Shown here piece after piece: positions 1-6,032 of a stretch of 13,526 nucleotides of DNA. A model generated the notes under the pieces. The model did no database searches, had not been told where the DNA came from, and was given only the letters and a program-made list of their open reading frames with translations. The stretch's first letter is position 1. Each line of letters opens with the position of its first letter. This DNA is from Candidatus Segatella violae (GTDB lineage Bacteria > Bacteroidota > Bacteroidia > Bacteroidales > Bacteroidaceae). A program made the position numbers and the translations under genes. The stretch is taken from assembly GCA_002440225.1 (NCBI GenBank), contig DJSH01000087.1, forward strand, positions 1 through 13,526, read 5' to 3'.

Positions 1-48
1 CCTAGGGCGTTGCCCTAGGCTAGGTGCTTTTGGGCCTTCAGCCCGTAT
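1..48. repeat. Palindromic intergenic repeat, copy 1 (two hairpins)
   Basis: The first 48 bases match 4593-4640 almost base for base over the left 30 bases. The unit has two hairpins. The first is CCTAGGGC/GCCCTAGG around a GTT loop and is identical in both copies. The second is GGGC-cttca-GCCC here but GCCCC-ttc-GGGGC in the other copy, so the stem sequence changes while pairing is kept. This resembles REP-like intergenic palindromes that are common in Bacteroidetes. The element may extend left of the window. It could also act as a transcription terminator for a gene to the left. Confidence 0.75.
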
Positions 49-120
49 CTTTATCTACTTGCTAAACTTGTATTACTTAATATTATTACATCTTTATATT
101 ATAACATCTTTGATTTCGCC

Positions 121-130
121 TGCAAAGGTA
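121..130 (-). promoter_or_regulatory. Possible leftward Bacteroidetes -7 element
   Basis: On the minus strand these bases read TACCTTTGCA, a match to the TAnnTTTG -7 consensus. No convincing TTTG -33 partner lies 19-21 bp upstream. If real, it would drive a gene left of the window, making 131-311 a shared divergent regulatory region. The stretch 49-120 is AT-rich and shows nothing else I can name. Confidence 0.35.
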
Positions 131-200
131 CGAATGAGATGTTAAGAGAAGACGACACTCATGTTACAAATCGGTGACAGCCAGCCAAAAACACCCCATT

Positions 201-260
201 GTAACACCATCGCAACATCAGAAACACGATTGTAACATCTGCAACACACTTGTAACATAA
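201..260 (+). promoter_or_regulatory. Three tandem 20-bp units of paired GNAACA hexamers (candidate activator array)
   Basis: GNAACA hexamers start at 201, 212, 221, 232, 241 and 252, so spacings alternate 11, 9, 11, 9, 11. This is three 20-bp units of the form GNAACA, five bases, GNAACA, T plus two bases. TTGTAACA occurs in full at 199, 230 and 250, and its reverse complement TGTTACAA at 162-169. The 11-bp step places pairs of sites on one face of the helix, as in sites of OmpR/PhoB-type response regulators. The array ends about 50 bp before the -7 element at 312-319, an activator position. The regulator is not identified; PhoB is an inference from the polyphosphate genes downstream. Confidence 0.6.
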
Positions 261-311
261 TCGTCATAAACACGTAACGCACTTTGCACCCTCAATCTCA
301 AAATATCGCCG

Positions 312-319
312 TACCTTTG
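312..319 (+). promoter_or_regulatory. -7 element of the polyphosphate operon promoter
   Basis: TACCTTTG matches the Bacteroidetes TAnnTTTG element and lies 38 bp before the first start codon. The best TTTG (283-286) is 25 bp upstream, longer than the usual 19-21 bp, and the bases at the correct distance are a poor -33. A weak -33 fits a promoter that needs an activator bound at the array 201-260. Confidence 0.6.
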
Positions 320-357
320 CACCTGAAAATGAGAACAAGATTTTAATATTATTATAT

Positions 358-1044
358 ATGAAGGAAAATAAGAAAGCAATCTTGGAGATTCTCAAGAAGA
401 AATCCAAGAAAGATGGAAAGTTCGACAACTTAGTGCTCAACCTCGCCTTGCAGAAAATTGACAGCGACAGTTTCGAGTTCGACGGCGAGGCCGTTTACAC
501 TTACGACAAGAAACGCTTGGTTTACTGCATGAGCCACGAGGCCAGCTTCACCATCCCAGAAGGTGTGGAGGTTATCGGCGAGATGGCTTTCCGTGGCAAG
601 AAAGCCCTGAAGAACGTCATCATCGCCAACAGCGTGAAGGAAATCGAGCACGATGCTTTCTATGATTGCGACGAGCTGGACAACGTCTATGTTCCAGCGA
701 GCGTGAAGGCCGTGAAGGCTTATGCCTTCGCCGAGTGCGACAAGCTGAAGAAGGTCACCTTCGCCGGCACCCCTACCAAGTTGAGCCGCCACACCTTCGA
801 CGACTGCGACCAGCTGCACGACATCATCGTGCCACAGGGAAGCAGCAAGTTCTTCCGCAAGGAACTTCACTACATCGACGGCGACACCGACTACATCGTG
901 ATGGAGGCTCCTGCCAAGAAAGAAAACACGGAGAAAAACGTAAAGGCTGAAAACAAGGTTGAGCCTAAAACGGAAAAGAAGATTGAGAAGGTTGAACCTA
1001 AGGCCAAGAAGGCAGAGGCTAAAAAAGAAGAGAAAAAGAAATAA
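358..1044 (+). CDS. BspA-type leucine-rich repeat protein with Lys/Glu-rich tail
   Basis: This 228-residue protein has several tandem LRR_5 (BspA-like) repeats at about residues 60-160, each around 23 residues with the pattern of an I/V-P start, a charged middle and an A-F-x-x-C end (for example IPEGVEVIGEMAF, VPASVKAVKAYAF). There is no signal peptide, LPXTG motif or Por-type sorting domain, so it is probably cytoplasmic, unlike the surface BspA adhesins. The last 46 residues are low-complexity: 17 Lys and 11 Glu, ending in KKK. It is first in an operon with polyphosphate kinase (12 bp gap) and exopolyphosphatase. Its molecular role is unknown; LRR_5 repeats normally bind proteins. The basic tail could bind polyphosphate, which is my inference. 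The start follows an AT-rich leader below the promoter at 312-319. Confidence 0.8.
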   Translation: MKENKKAILEILKKKSKKDGKFDNLVLNLALQKIDSDSFEFDGEAVYTYDKKRLVYCMSHEASFTIPEGVEVIGEMAFRGKKALKNVIIANSVKEIEHDAFYDCDELDNVYVPASVKAVKAYAFAECDKLKKVTFAGTPTKLSRHTFDDCDQLHDIIVPQGSSKFFRKELHYIDGDTDYIVMEAPAKKENTEKNVKAENKVEPKTEKKIEKVEPKAKKAEAKKEEKKK

Positions 1045-1056
1045 TAAATCAACATC

Positions 1057-3156
1057 ATGACCAAAGAAGAAATATTGAAGAAAGCATACGTAGAAAGAGA
1101 CGTGAGTTGGATGTACTTCAACCACCGCATTCTACAAGAAGCCGAAAAGGAATACGTGCCACTGCTGGAGCGCCTCTCCTTCCTCGGCATTTACTCCAAC
1201 AACCTCGATGAGTTTTTCCGTGTGCGCGTGGCTTCGCTCAACCGAATGCTCGACCGCAAGCTAGAAAAAGACACCGAGAACCAAATCAAGAAGACGCTCA
1301 AAACCATCAATAAGCTCAATGAATCTTATTCGAAGGAATACACTGAGGCGGTGGATACAGTTTTCCACGAGCTTGAGCTCCACAAAGTACGCCTCGTCAC
1401 TGAGGAAAATCTCAACGATGAGCAGAAGGAATTCCTCACACAATTTTTCTACGACAAGCTCAACGGCTCTGTCAACCCTATCTGGCTCAACGAGATAGAC
1501 GACCTTTCCACCCTGGAAGACAACCGCATCTACCTCATCGTGGAGAAAACCGAGTTGCCAGATGGTGCAGAAATTTCAGAAGAAGGAAAGTTGACCGACA
1601 AGGACGGCAAGAAACTGAAGGACAAGGACGTCAAGAAGAAATACGCCGTGGTGAAGGTGCCCGACCGTGTGTATGGTCGATGGGTGAAGATTCCATCAAG
1701 CGACGGCTTCGACAACATCATGTACCTCGACGACGTGTGCCGCTTCTGCCTGCCATTGGTGTTCCTCGGCTTCAAGGAGAGCACCTACCGTGCCTACAGC
1801 TTCAAGTTTACCAAGGACGCTGAGATGGAGTTGGAGAACGACGCCGACTTCGGAACGATGGAAAAGATAGCCCTCGGCGTGAACAGCCGTAAGAAGGGCG
1901 AGGCAGTGCGCGTGATCTACGACAGCGCAATGCCTAAGGAGATGCAGAAGAAGTTGCGTGAACGCTTGAACACCAAGGAGCTGGACGCATCGCTCGCCGG
2001 TGGCCGCTACCAGAACCACAAGGACCTGATGTCGTTCCCCGACTGCGGACACAAAGAATTGAAATACGAGAAATGGGCTCCTATCATGAAGCCAGAGTTC
2101 CTCTCCAACGAAAGCATCCTCGACCAGATACGACAGAAAGACCGTTTCATCCACGTGCCTTACCACAGCTTCAATGGTTACATCCGTGTGCTACGCGAGG
2201 CAGCCACTAAGCCCGAGGTGAAGTCCATCAAGACCACCCTCTACCGCTTGGCGAAAGACTCAAAGGTAGTAAAGGCACTCATCACCGCCGCCCGCAACGG
2301 CAAGAAGGTAACCGCCGTGGTGGAGCTCTTGGCTCGCTTCGACGAGGAGAGCAACATTAAGTGGAGCAAGCGCATGCAGGAAGAGGGCGTGAACGTCATC
2401 TTCGGCGTGGAAGGCTTGAAGATTCACAGCAAACTGCTCTACATCGAGTCGAAGAAGGGCAACATCGCCTGCGTGGGAACAGGAAACTTCCACGAGGGCA
2501 ACGCCAAGATCTACACCGACTATCTGATGATGACCGCCCGTCCTAAGCTGGTGAACGAGGTGGCAAAGGTGTTCGACTTCATCGACCGCCCATTCTCCCC
2601 ATTCCGCTTCAACGAGCTCCTCGTCTCCCCTAACTCGATGAAGAGCCGCATCCTGCGCATGCTCGACACCGAGATCAAGAATGCCAACGAGGGCAAGGAG
2701 GCTTGGGTGAAGATGAAAATCAACCACATCACCGACACCGACATGGTGGCTAAACTCTACCAGGCTTCGAAGGCTGGCGTGAAGATAGACATCGTGATTC
2801 GTGGCAACTGCTCGCTCGTGCCGGACATTCCGAAGCTGAGCGACAACATCCGCTGTGTGGGCATCATCGACCGATACTTGGAGCACAGCCGCATCCTCGT
2901 ATTCGCCAACGGCGGCAAACCACGCTACTTCATCGGCTCAGCCGACTGGATGCCTCGCAACCTCATCAACCGCATCGAGGTGCTCACTCCTGTCTATGAC
3001 GAGGAAATGCAGGCAGACCTGCTGCGCACCATCGCCTACGGCATGAGAGACACGATGAACGGACGCGTAGTGGACGGCAAGGGAAGCAACGACTTCGTGC
3101 CTGGCGACCCTTTCCGCAGCCAAGAAGAATTGTATAAAGCTTACCAAGAACAATAA
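1057..3156 (+). CDS. ppk: Polyphosphate kinase 1
   Basis: PPK1 reversibly transfers the gamma phosphate of ATP onto a growing inorganic polyphosphate chain. At 699 residues this is the usual length. The N-terminal domain (DVSWMYFNHRILQEA; FLGIYSNNLDEFFRVRV) is typical. The catalytic PLD-like part contains GLKIHSKL with the expected phosphohistidine at His457, GTGNFHEGNAKIYTDY (residues about 474-489), and the later conserved RYLEHSRI and GSADWMPRN motifs. A Lys/Asp/Glu-rich stretch at about residues 174-196 (EEGKLTDKDGKKLKDKDVKK) looks like an insertion in the otherwise conserved N-terminal half. It lies 12 bp after the LRR gene and 5 bp before ppx, so co-transcription is very likely. Confidence 0.97.
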   Translation: MTKEEILKKAYVERDVSWMYFNHRILQEAEKEYVPLLERLSFLGIYSNNLDEFFRVRVASLNRMLDRKLEKDTENQIKKTLKTINKLNESYSKEYTEAVDTVFHELELHKVRLVTEENLNDEQKEFLTQFFYDKLNGSVNPIWLNEIDDLSTLEDNRIYLIVEKTELPDGAEISEEGKLTDKDGKKLKDKDVKKKYAVVKVPDRVYGRWVKIPSSDGFDNIMYLDDVCRFCLPLVFLGFKESTYRAYSFKFTKDAEMELENDADFGTMEKIALGVNSRKKGEAVRVIYDSAMPKEMQKKLRERLNTKELDASLAGGRYQNHKDLMSFPDCGHKELKYEKWAPIMKPEFLSNESILDQIRQKDRFIHVPYHSFNGYIRVLREAATKPEVKSIKTTLYRLAKDSKVVKALITAARNGKKVTAVVELLARFDEESNIKWSKRMQEEGVNVIFGVEGLKIHSKLLYIESKKGNIACVGTGNFHEGNAKIYTDYLMMTARPKLVNEVAKVFDFIDRPFSPFRFNELLVSPNSMKSRILRMLDTEIKNANEGKEAWVKMKINHITDTDMVAKLYQASKAGVKIDIVIRGNCSLVPDIPKLSDNIRCVGIIDRYLEHSRILVFANGGKPRYFIGSADWMPRNLINRIEVLTPVYDEEMQADLLRTIAYGMRDTMNGRVVDGKGSNDFVPGDPFRSQEELYKAYQEQ

Positions 3157-3161
3157 GACTT

Positions 3162-4082
3162 ATGAACTTAGCATCCATAGATATTGGCTCCAACGGAGCC
3201 CGCCTCCTCATCAAGCGATTCGACCCAGAGGCGATTCGCGAGGAAGACCGCATCAAGAAGGTGATGTTCATCCGCATCCCCCTGCGCCTAGGCAAGGACG
3301 TTTTTACCCTTGGCAAGGTGTCGAAGGAGCGAGAGAAGATGATGCTCCACATGATGAAAGGCTTCAAGCAATTTATGAAACTCAATGACGTAGAGGCATT
3401 TCGTGCTTGCGCCACCTCTGCCATGCGCGACGCCGAGAACGGCAAGAAGGTGTTGAAGAAGATAGAGAAGCAGACGGGCATCAAGCTCGAAATCATCAAG
3501 GGACAGGAGGAGGCTCAGCTCCTCTACAACAACCTGGTGGAGAAGACCGACAGCAACGAGGGCAGCTTCGCTTACATCGACGTGGGCGGTGGCAGCACCG
3601 AGGTGAGCATCATCCACGACGGCGTACTCGCCGAGAGCTACTCCTACAACATGGGAACCCTGCGCATGCTGAGCGGCAAGGTGACCGCCGACACCGAGAA
3701 GCTCTTCAAGGAAAATCTCACAAGATACGCCGAGGAATACGGAAGCATCAAGATTATCGGTTCGGGCGGCAACATCAACAAGCTCAACAAGCTGGCTCGC
3801 CACAGCAAGGGCAACACCAAGGAACTCTCGCTCGCCGAGCTGAAACGCCTCTACCAGATGATGCAGCCGCTGAGCATCGAGGAGCGTGAAATCTCCTTCT
3901 CGCTGAAGGAAGACCGTGCCGACGTCATCATCCCAGCCGCCGAGATTTTCCTCAAGGCGTGCGAGTACCTGAAGTGCGAGAGCATCATGGTGCCCAACAT
4001 CTCTCTCGCCGACTCCATCGTGGATGGTCTCTACGAAAAGCTCATGGCGAAAGCCGAAGCCCAAATCGAAGCGCAAAAGTAG
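3162..4082 (+). CDS. ppx: Exopolyphosphatase of the Ppx/GppA family
   Basis: Ppx removes terminal phosphates from polyphosphate (family members may also hydrolyse pppGpp). The 306-residue protein is the short form: two actin-like subdomains without the C-terminal HD-like extension of E. coli Ppx. The first phosphate-binding motif is ASIDIGSNGARLLI at the N-terminus; family members more often have S/T where this one has G-A after GSN. The second is YIDVGGGSTEVSI at about residues 137-149. KGQEEAQLLY at about residues 111-120 contains the expected catalytic Glu. A third glycine-rich motif is IIGSGGNINKL. It starts 5 bp after the ppk stop, so synthesis and breakdown of polyphosphate are encoded together. 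GppA activity cannot be excluded from sequence. Confidence 0.92.
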   Translation: MNLASIDIGSNGARLLIKRFDPEAIREEDRIKKVMFIRIPLRLGKDVFTLGKVSKEREKMMLHMMKGFKQFMKLNDVEAFRACATSAMRDAENGKKVLKKIEKQTGIKLEIIKGQEEAQLLYNNLVEKTDSNEGSFAYIDVGGGSTEVSIIHDGVLAESYSYNMGTLRMLSGKVTADTEKLFKENLTRYAEEYGSIKIIGSGGNINKLNKLARHSKGNTKELSLAELKRLYQMMQPLSIEEREISFSLKEDRADVIIPAAEIFLKACEYLKCESIMVPNISLADSIVDGLYEKLMAKAEAQIEAQK

Positions 4083-4096
4083 CTTTTTTTACTTGC

Positions 4097-4495
4097 CTAT
4101 CCCACGCCCAGCAGCTCGACTTCGAAAATCAGAGTCGAGCCGCCCGGGATGCCTGGTTGCGAGAACTTGCCGTAACCCATCTCGGCAGGGATGTAAAGTT
4201 CCCACTGATCGCCCACGTGCATCTGCTGCATCGCCACGATCCATCCGTCTATCAAGTCGCTCAGTCGCATGGCGAAAGGAGTACCGCCACGGCTGGAGTC
4301 AAACTTCTTGCCGTTGATGGTCCATCCCGTGTAATGAGCGGTCACGATGCTGCGCTTCGATGGCTGAGCTCCCTTCGGGTCGCCACTCTTCAGCACCTTG
4401 TAGTAAATACCGCGAGGCAGAGCCATCACGCCCTCCTCCTTCGCTTTCTCTTCCAGCCAACGCTTGTTGGCCTCCACATATTCTCTTTTAGCCAT
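4097..4495 (-). CDS. FKBP-type peptidyl-prolyl cis-trans isomerase
   Basis: This 132-residue protein catalyses cis-trans isomerisation of Xaa-Pro bonds to help folding. A short charged N-terminal helix (about 25 residues) precedes one complete FKBP domain. Pocket residues typical of the fold are present: VTAHYTGW (Tyr), KKFDSSRG (Phe-Asp), SDLIDGWIVAMQ (Ile and Trp floor), and AEMGYGKFSQPGIPGGSTLIFEVELL (Tyr and the C-terminal strand). There is no signal peptide, so it should act in the cytoplasm, unlike Mip or FkpA. It converges on ppx with only 14 bp between the stops, and no clear hairpin terminator lies there. I found no TAnnTTTG promoter between its start and the repeat at 4559-4640. Confidence 0.93.
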   Translation of the reverse strand: MAKREYVEANKRWLEEKAKEEGVMALPRGIYYKVLKSGDPKGAQPSKRSIVTAHYTGWTINGKKFDSSRGGTPFAMRLSDLIDGWIVAMQQMHVGDQWELYIPAEMGYGKFSQPGIPGGSTLIFEVELLGVG

Positions 4496-4558
4496 AAATC
4501 TAAAATTCTTATTGTGTTAATACTTGTTTATATAATCACCTATAATTATAACGCTTTT

Positions 4559-4640
4559 GCCCTTACAGGGCGACATTCTTGCATGCATTTTACCTAGGGC
4601 GTTGCCCTAGGCTAGGTGCTTCTGCCCCTTCGGGGCGTAT
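4559..4640. repeat. Palindromic intergenic repeat, copy 2, with an extra left hairpin
   Basis: The 48 bases 4593-4640 are the second copy of the element at 1-48, in the same orientation. Here an additional hairpin lies to the left: GCCC-ttaca-GGGC at 4559-4571. The invariant hairpin CCTAGGGC/GCCCTAGG is at 4593-4611, and the variable one is GCCCC-ttc-GGGGC at 4624-4636. It sits between the FKBP start and the hydrolase stop, so it could end hydrolase transcription or stabilise mRNA ends. REP-like identity is by resemblance only. Confidence 0.75.
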
Positions 4641-4667
4641 AGATTGTTTCAACCTTACAGGTGGAAG

Positions 4668-5780
4668 TTATTCCTCGCCCAAACTCCTCGTCACGAACTC
4701 TCTTACGATTCGGGTGTACTCCTCGTGATGGTCTCGATAAGCCATCGCATGGACGGAGCCTTTGGCAATGAAAAAACCTTTCCTGCCATTTGTCTTTGCC
4801 TCGTAGAGCGGACGGAGCATGCTGTAAGGCACGAAGTCATCCTTGTCGCCATGGATGAAGAGCATCGGCTTCGTGCTCTTGCGAACCTGCGCAATCTGCT
4901 GTGCCTCGGCAAACGACCATCCATACTTCCAACGGCAAAGCTCGGAGGTGGTGTTCATCAGTGGGAACGAAGGCAGACCGAACTGCTCCTTGAGCTGTCC
5001 GGCGAACTCATCCCACACGCTCATGAAGCCACAATCTTCCACGAAGCACTTCACATAATCGGGAGTTTTCTCGCCCGACACCGCCATCGTCGTAGCCGCT
5101 CCCATCGAAATACCGTGGATTACCTGGTAGGAATCAGGCACAAGATTCATTTTCCGATAAGAATCAACTGATGAATTCTTCACTCTTCGTTCTTCACTCT
5201 TCACTCCAAAAGCTCTTTGTTCTTCATTCTTCACTCCAAATAACTCGTGTGCGACCTGCGACCATCTGATTACGTCCCATCTATCGTTCCATCCCATCTG
5301 GATGTGGTCGCCCTCGCTCTCGCCGTGTCCATAGAGGTCAGGCAGGAGCACATTGTACCCCATGTCGTGGTTGTAGAGATAGGCGATGTGAAGCATTCCC
5401 TCTGCCCTCACCTTATAGCCATGTACCACGATGGCGGTGTTTGCAGAAGCACTCGTCCCTTTTCCTACATGCATGGTATTCGCAGGAGAAGTTTTCGGCG
5501 AATAGAGATAGAGCGCATGTGCTTTGTAGCCCGATGGCATCGTGACGAAAGTATCCCTCACGCAATGGTGCTGATAGATGGAATCCATCCATTCCGATAC
5601 CCAAGGACACTCGCCCTTGATGCGTTTCTTCCAGTGTTCCGCTGTCATTCGCTCTTGCCTAGGATAGCCGAGCGAGTAATCAAGCATGTAATTGCTGGCT
5701 CCGAACAAACCCAGCGAAACTAGCACCACAATAATAATCGCAATGCCTATACCTATCTTGCTTTGTTTTCCTAACTTCAT
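4668..5780 (-). CDS. Membrane-anchored alpha/beta hydrolase
   Basis: This 370-residue protein starts with one N-terminal transmembrane segment (about residues 8-30, IGIGIAIIIVVLVSLGLFGA), so the hydrolase domain probably faces the periplasm. The fold is clear: oxyanion-hole motif AIVVHGYK, LLPDLYGHGES, nucleophile elbow HGISMG with Ser225, acid in HGDKDDFVP (Asp314) and His344 in GSVHAMA. The substrate is unknown; homologues are called esterases or serine aminopeptidase-like. I chose Met at 5780, not an in-frame ATG at 5942, because a good promoter lies between them at 5861-5892. Between RWSQVAHEL and VIHGISMG there is an extra stretch of about 40 residues containing a 10-residue tandem repeat (FGVKNEEQRA, FGVKSEERRV) encoded by a simple DNA repeat. 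Confidence 0.85.
   Translation of the reverse strand: MKLGKQSKIGIGIAIIIVVLVSLGLFGASNYMLDYSLGYPRQERMTAEHWKKRIKGECPWVSEWMDSIYQHHCVRDTFVTMPSGYKAHALYLYSPKTSPANTMHVGKGTSASANTAIVVHGYKVRAEGMLHIAYLYNHDMGYNVLLPDLYGHGESEGDHIQMGWNDRWDVIRWSQVAHELFGVKNEEQRAFGVKSEERRVKNSSVDSYRKMNLVPDSYQVIHGISMGAATTMAVSGEKTPDYVKCFVEDCGFMSVWDEFAGQLKEQFGLPSFPLMNTTSELCRWKYGWSFAEAQQIAQVRKSTKPMLFIHGDKDDFVPYSMLRPLYEAKTNGRKGFFIAKGSVHAMAYRDHHEEYTRIVREFVTRSLGEE
5183..5240 (-). repeat. 30-bp in-frame tandem repeat inside the hydrolase gene
   Basis: Two 28-base copies, at 5183-5210 and 5213-5240, differ at two positions and repeat at 30 bp, exactly ten codons. On the coding strand they read as runs of GAGTGAAGA and GAAGAACRAAGAG. This GA-rich pattern is, from general familiarity with Bacteroidetes genomes, usual between genes rather than inside them. 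The insertion keeps the reading frame open. Confidence 0.8.
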
Positions 5781-5800
5781 ATTCTTCTCATTTAATAGTA

Positions 5801-5835
5801 TTCCGAACATTAAAATTAAAGTGTTCTGAACATTA
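5801..5835. promoter_or_regulatory. Paired 12-bp repeat TTCNGAACATTA, candidate operator
   Basis: TTCNGAACATTA occurs at 5801-5812 and again at 5824-5835, 23 bp apart. The second copy lies in the perfect dyad GTTC-T-GAAC (5823-5831). Both copies are in the expected 5' leader of the hydrolase mRNA, just downstream of its promoter, a place where a repressor would block transcription. No regulator is identified. Confidence 0.45.
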
Positions 5836-5860
5836 CCTACCTTAGTAATTAAATCTGCTG

Positions 5861-5892
5861 CAAATTTAGGAAAAATAAAGCAGATTGCCAAA
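5861..5892 (-). promoter_or_regulatory. Promoter of the alpha/beta hydrolase gene
   Basis: On the minus strand, TTTG (5892-5889) is followed after 20 bp by TAAATTTG (5868-5861), matching the Bacteroidetes -33/-7 consensus fully. Transcription should begin near 5854, leaving a leader of about 70 nt before the ATG at 5780. This decides the start-codon choice for the hydrolase. Confidence 0.7.
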
Positions 5893-5929
5893 ATAATCAC
5901 TGAATAAAACAAAATATCAAGAGATAAAA

Positions 5930-5960
5930 TTGGAGATTTCAAATATAATGCTTATTTTTG
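5930..5960 (+). promoter_or_regulatory. Promoter of the AAA-ATPase-like gene
   Basis: TTG (5930-5932), a 20 bp spacer and TATTTTTG (5953-5960) fit the Bacteroidetes promoter. The start site would be near 5967, about 65 nt before the ATG at 6033. It is back to back with the hydrolase promoter. Confidence 0.6.
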
Positions 5961-5984
5961 CAATGTGATTGCTATAGATCGAAT

Positions 5985-6020
5985 ATGAAATCAGATAAAC
6001 AAGATGATTTCAAATACTAA
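5985..6020 (+). promoter_or_regulatory. Leader with 11-codon upstream ORF overlapping a hairpin
   Basis: In the predicted 5' leader of the downstream gene there is a tiny ORF, MKSDKQDDFKY plus TAA, ending 12 bp before the main ATG. It covers a perfect 8-bp inverted repeat, TGAAATCA (5986-5993) and TGATTTCA (6005-6012), with an 11-base loop. A leader of this form could couple translation and folding. Equally, it could be chance in AT-rich DNA. There is no visible ribosome-binding site before the tiny ORF. Confidence 0.3.
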
Positions 6021-6032
6021 ACTTCGAAGATT

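Noticed and set aside
3288..4076. Long antisense open frame of 262 codons opposite ppx
   Set aside because: Composition is that of a shadow frame of a GC-biased gene (many His, Val and Leu), with no recognisable domain; the same holds for long antisense frames opposite the LRR gene (430-1125) and ppk (1696-2166, 2260-2886).
4075..4094. Terminator between the convergent ppx and FKBP genes
   Set aside because: There is a T7 run, but the only stem (AAGTA/TACTT) is 5 bp and would include the T-run in its loop, so it is not a credible hairpin.
4097..4495. Mip-like secreted virulence FKBP
   Set aside because: There is no signal peptide and no long dimerisation helix; it is a small cytoplasmic FKBP.
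3959..4597. 212-codon forward frame across the ppx end and the FKBP gene
   Set aside because: It is the antisense and off-frame shadow of two clear genes and has no domain of its own.
5781..5942. Longer hydrolase beginning at ATG 5942
   Set aside because: The extension would lie across a full promoter match at 5861-5892 and the paired operator-like sites; it would also add a second hydrophobic segment before the natural membrane anchor.
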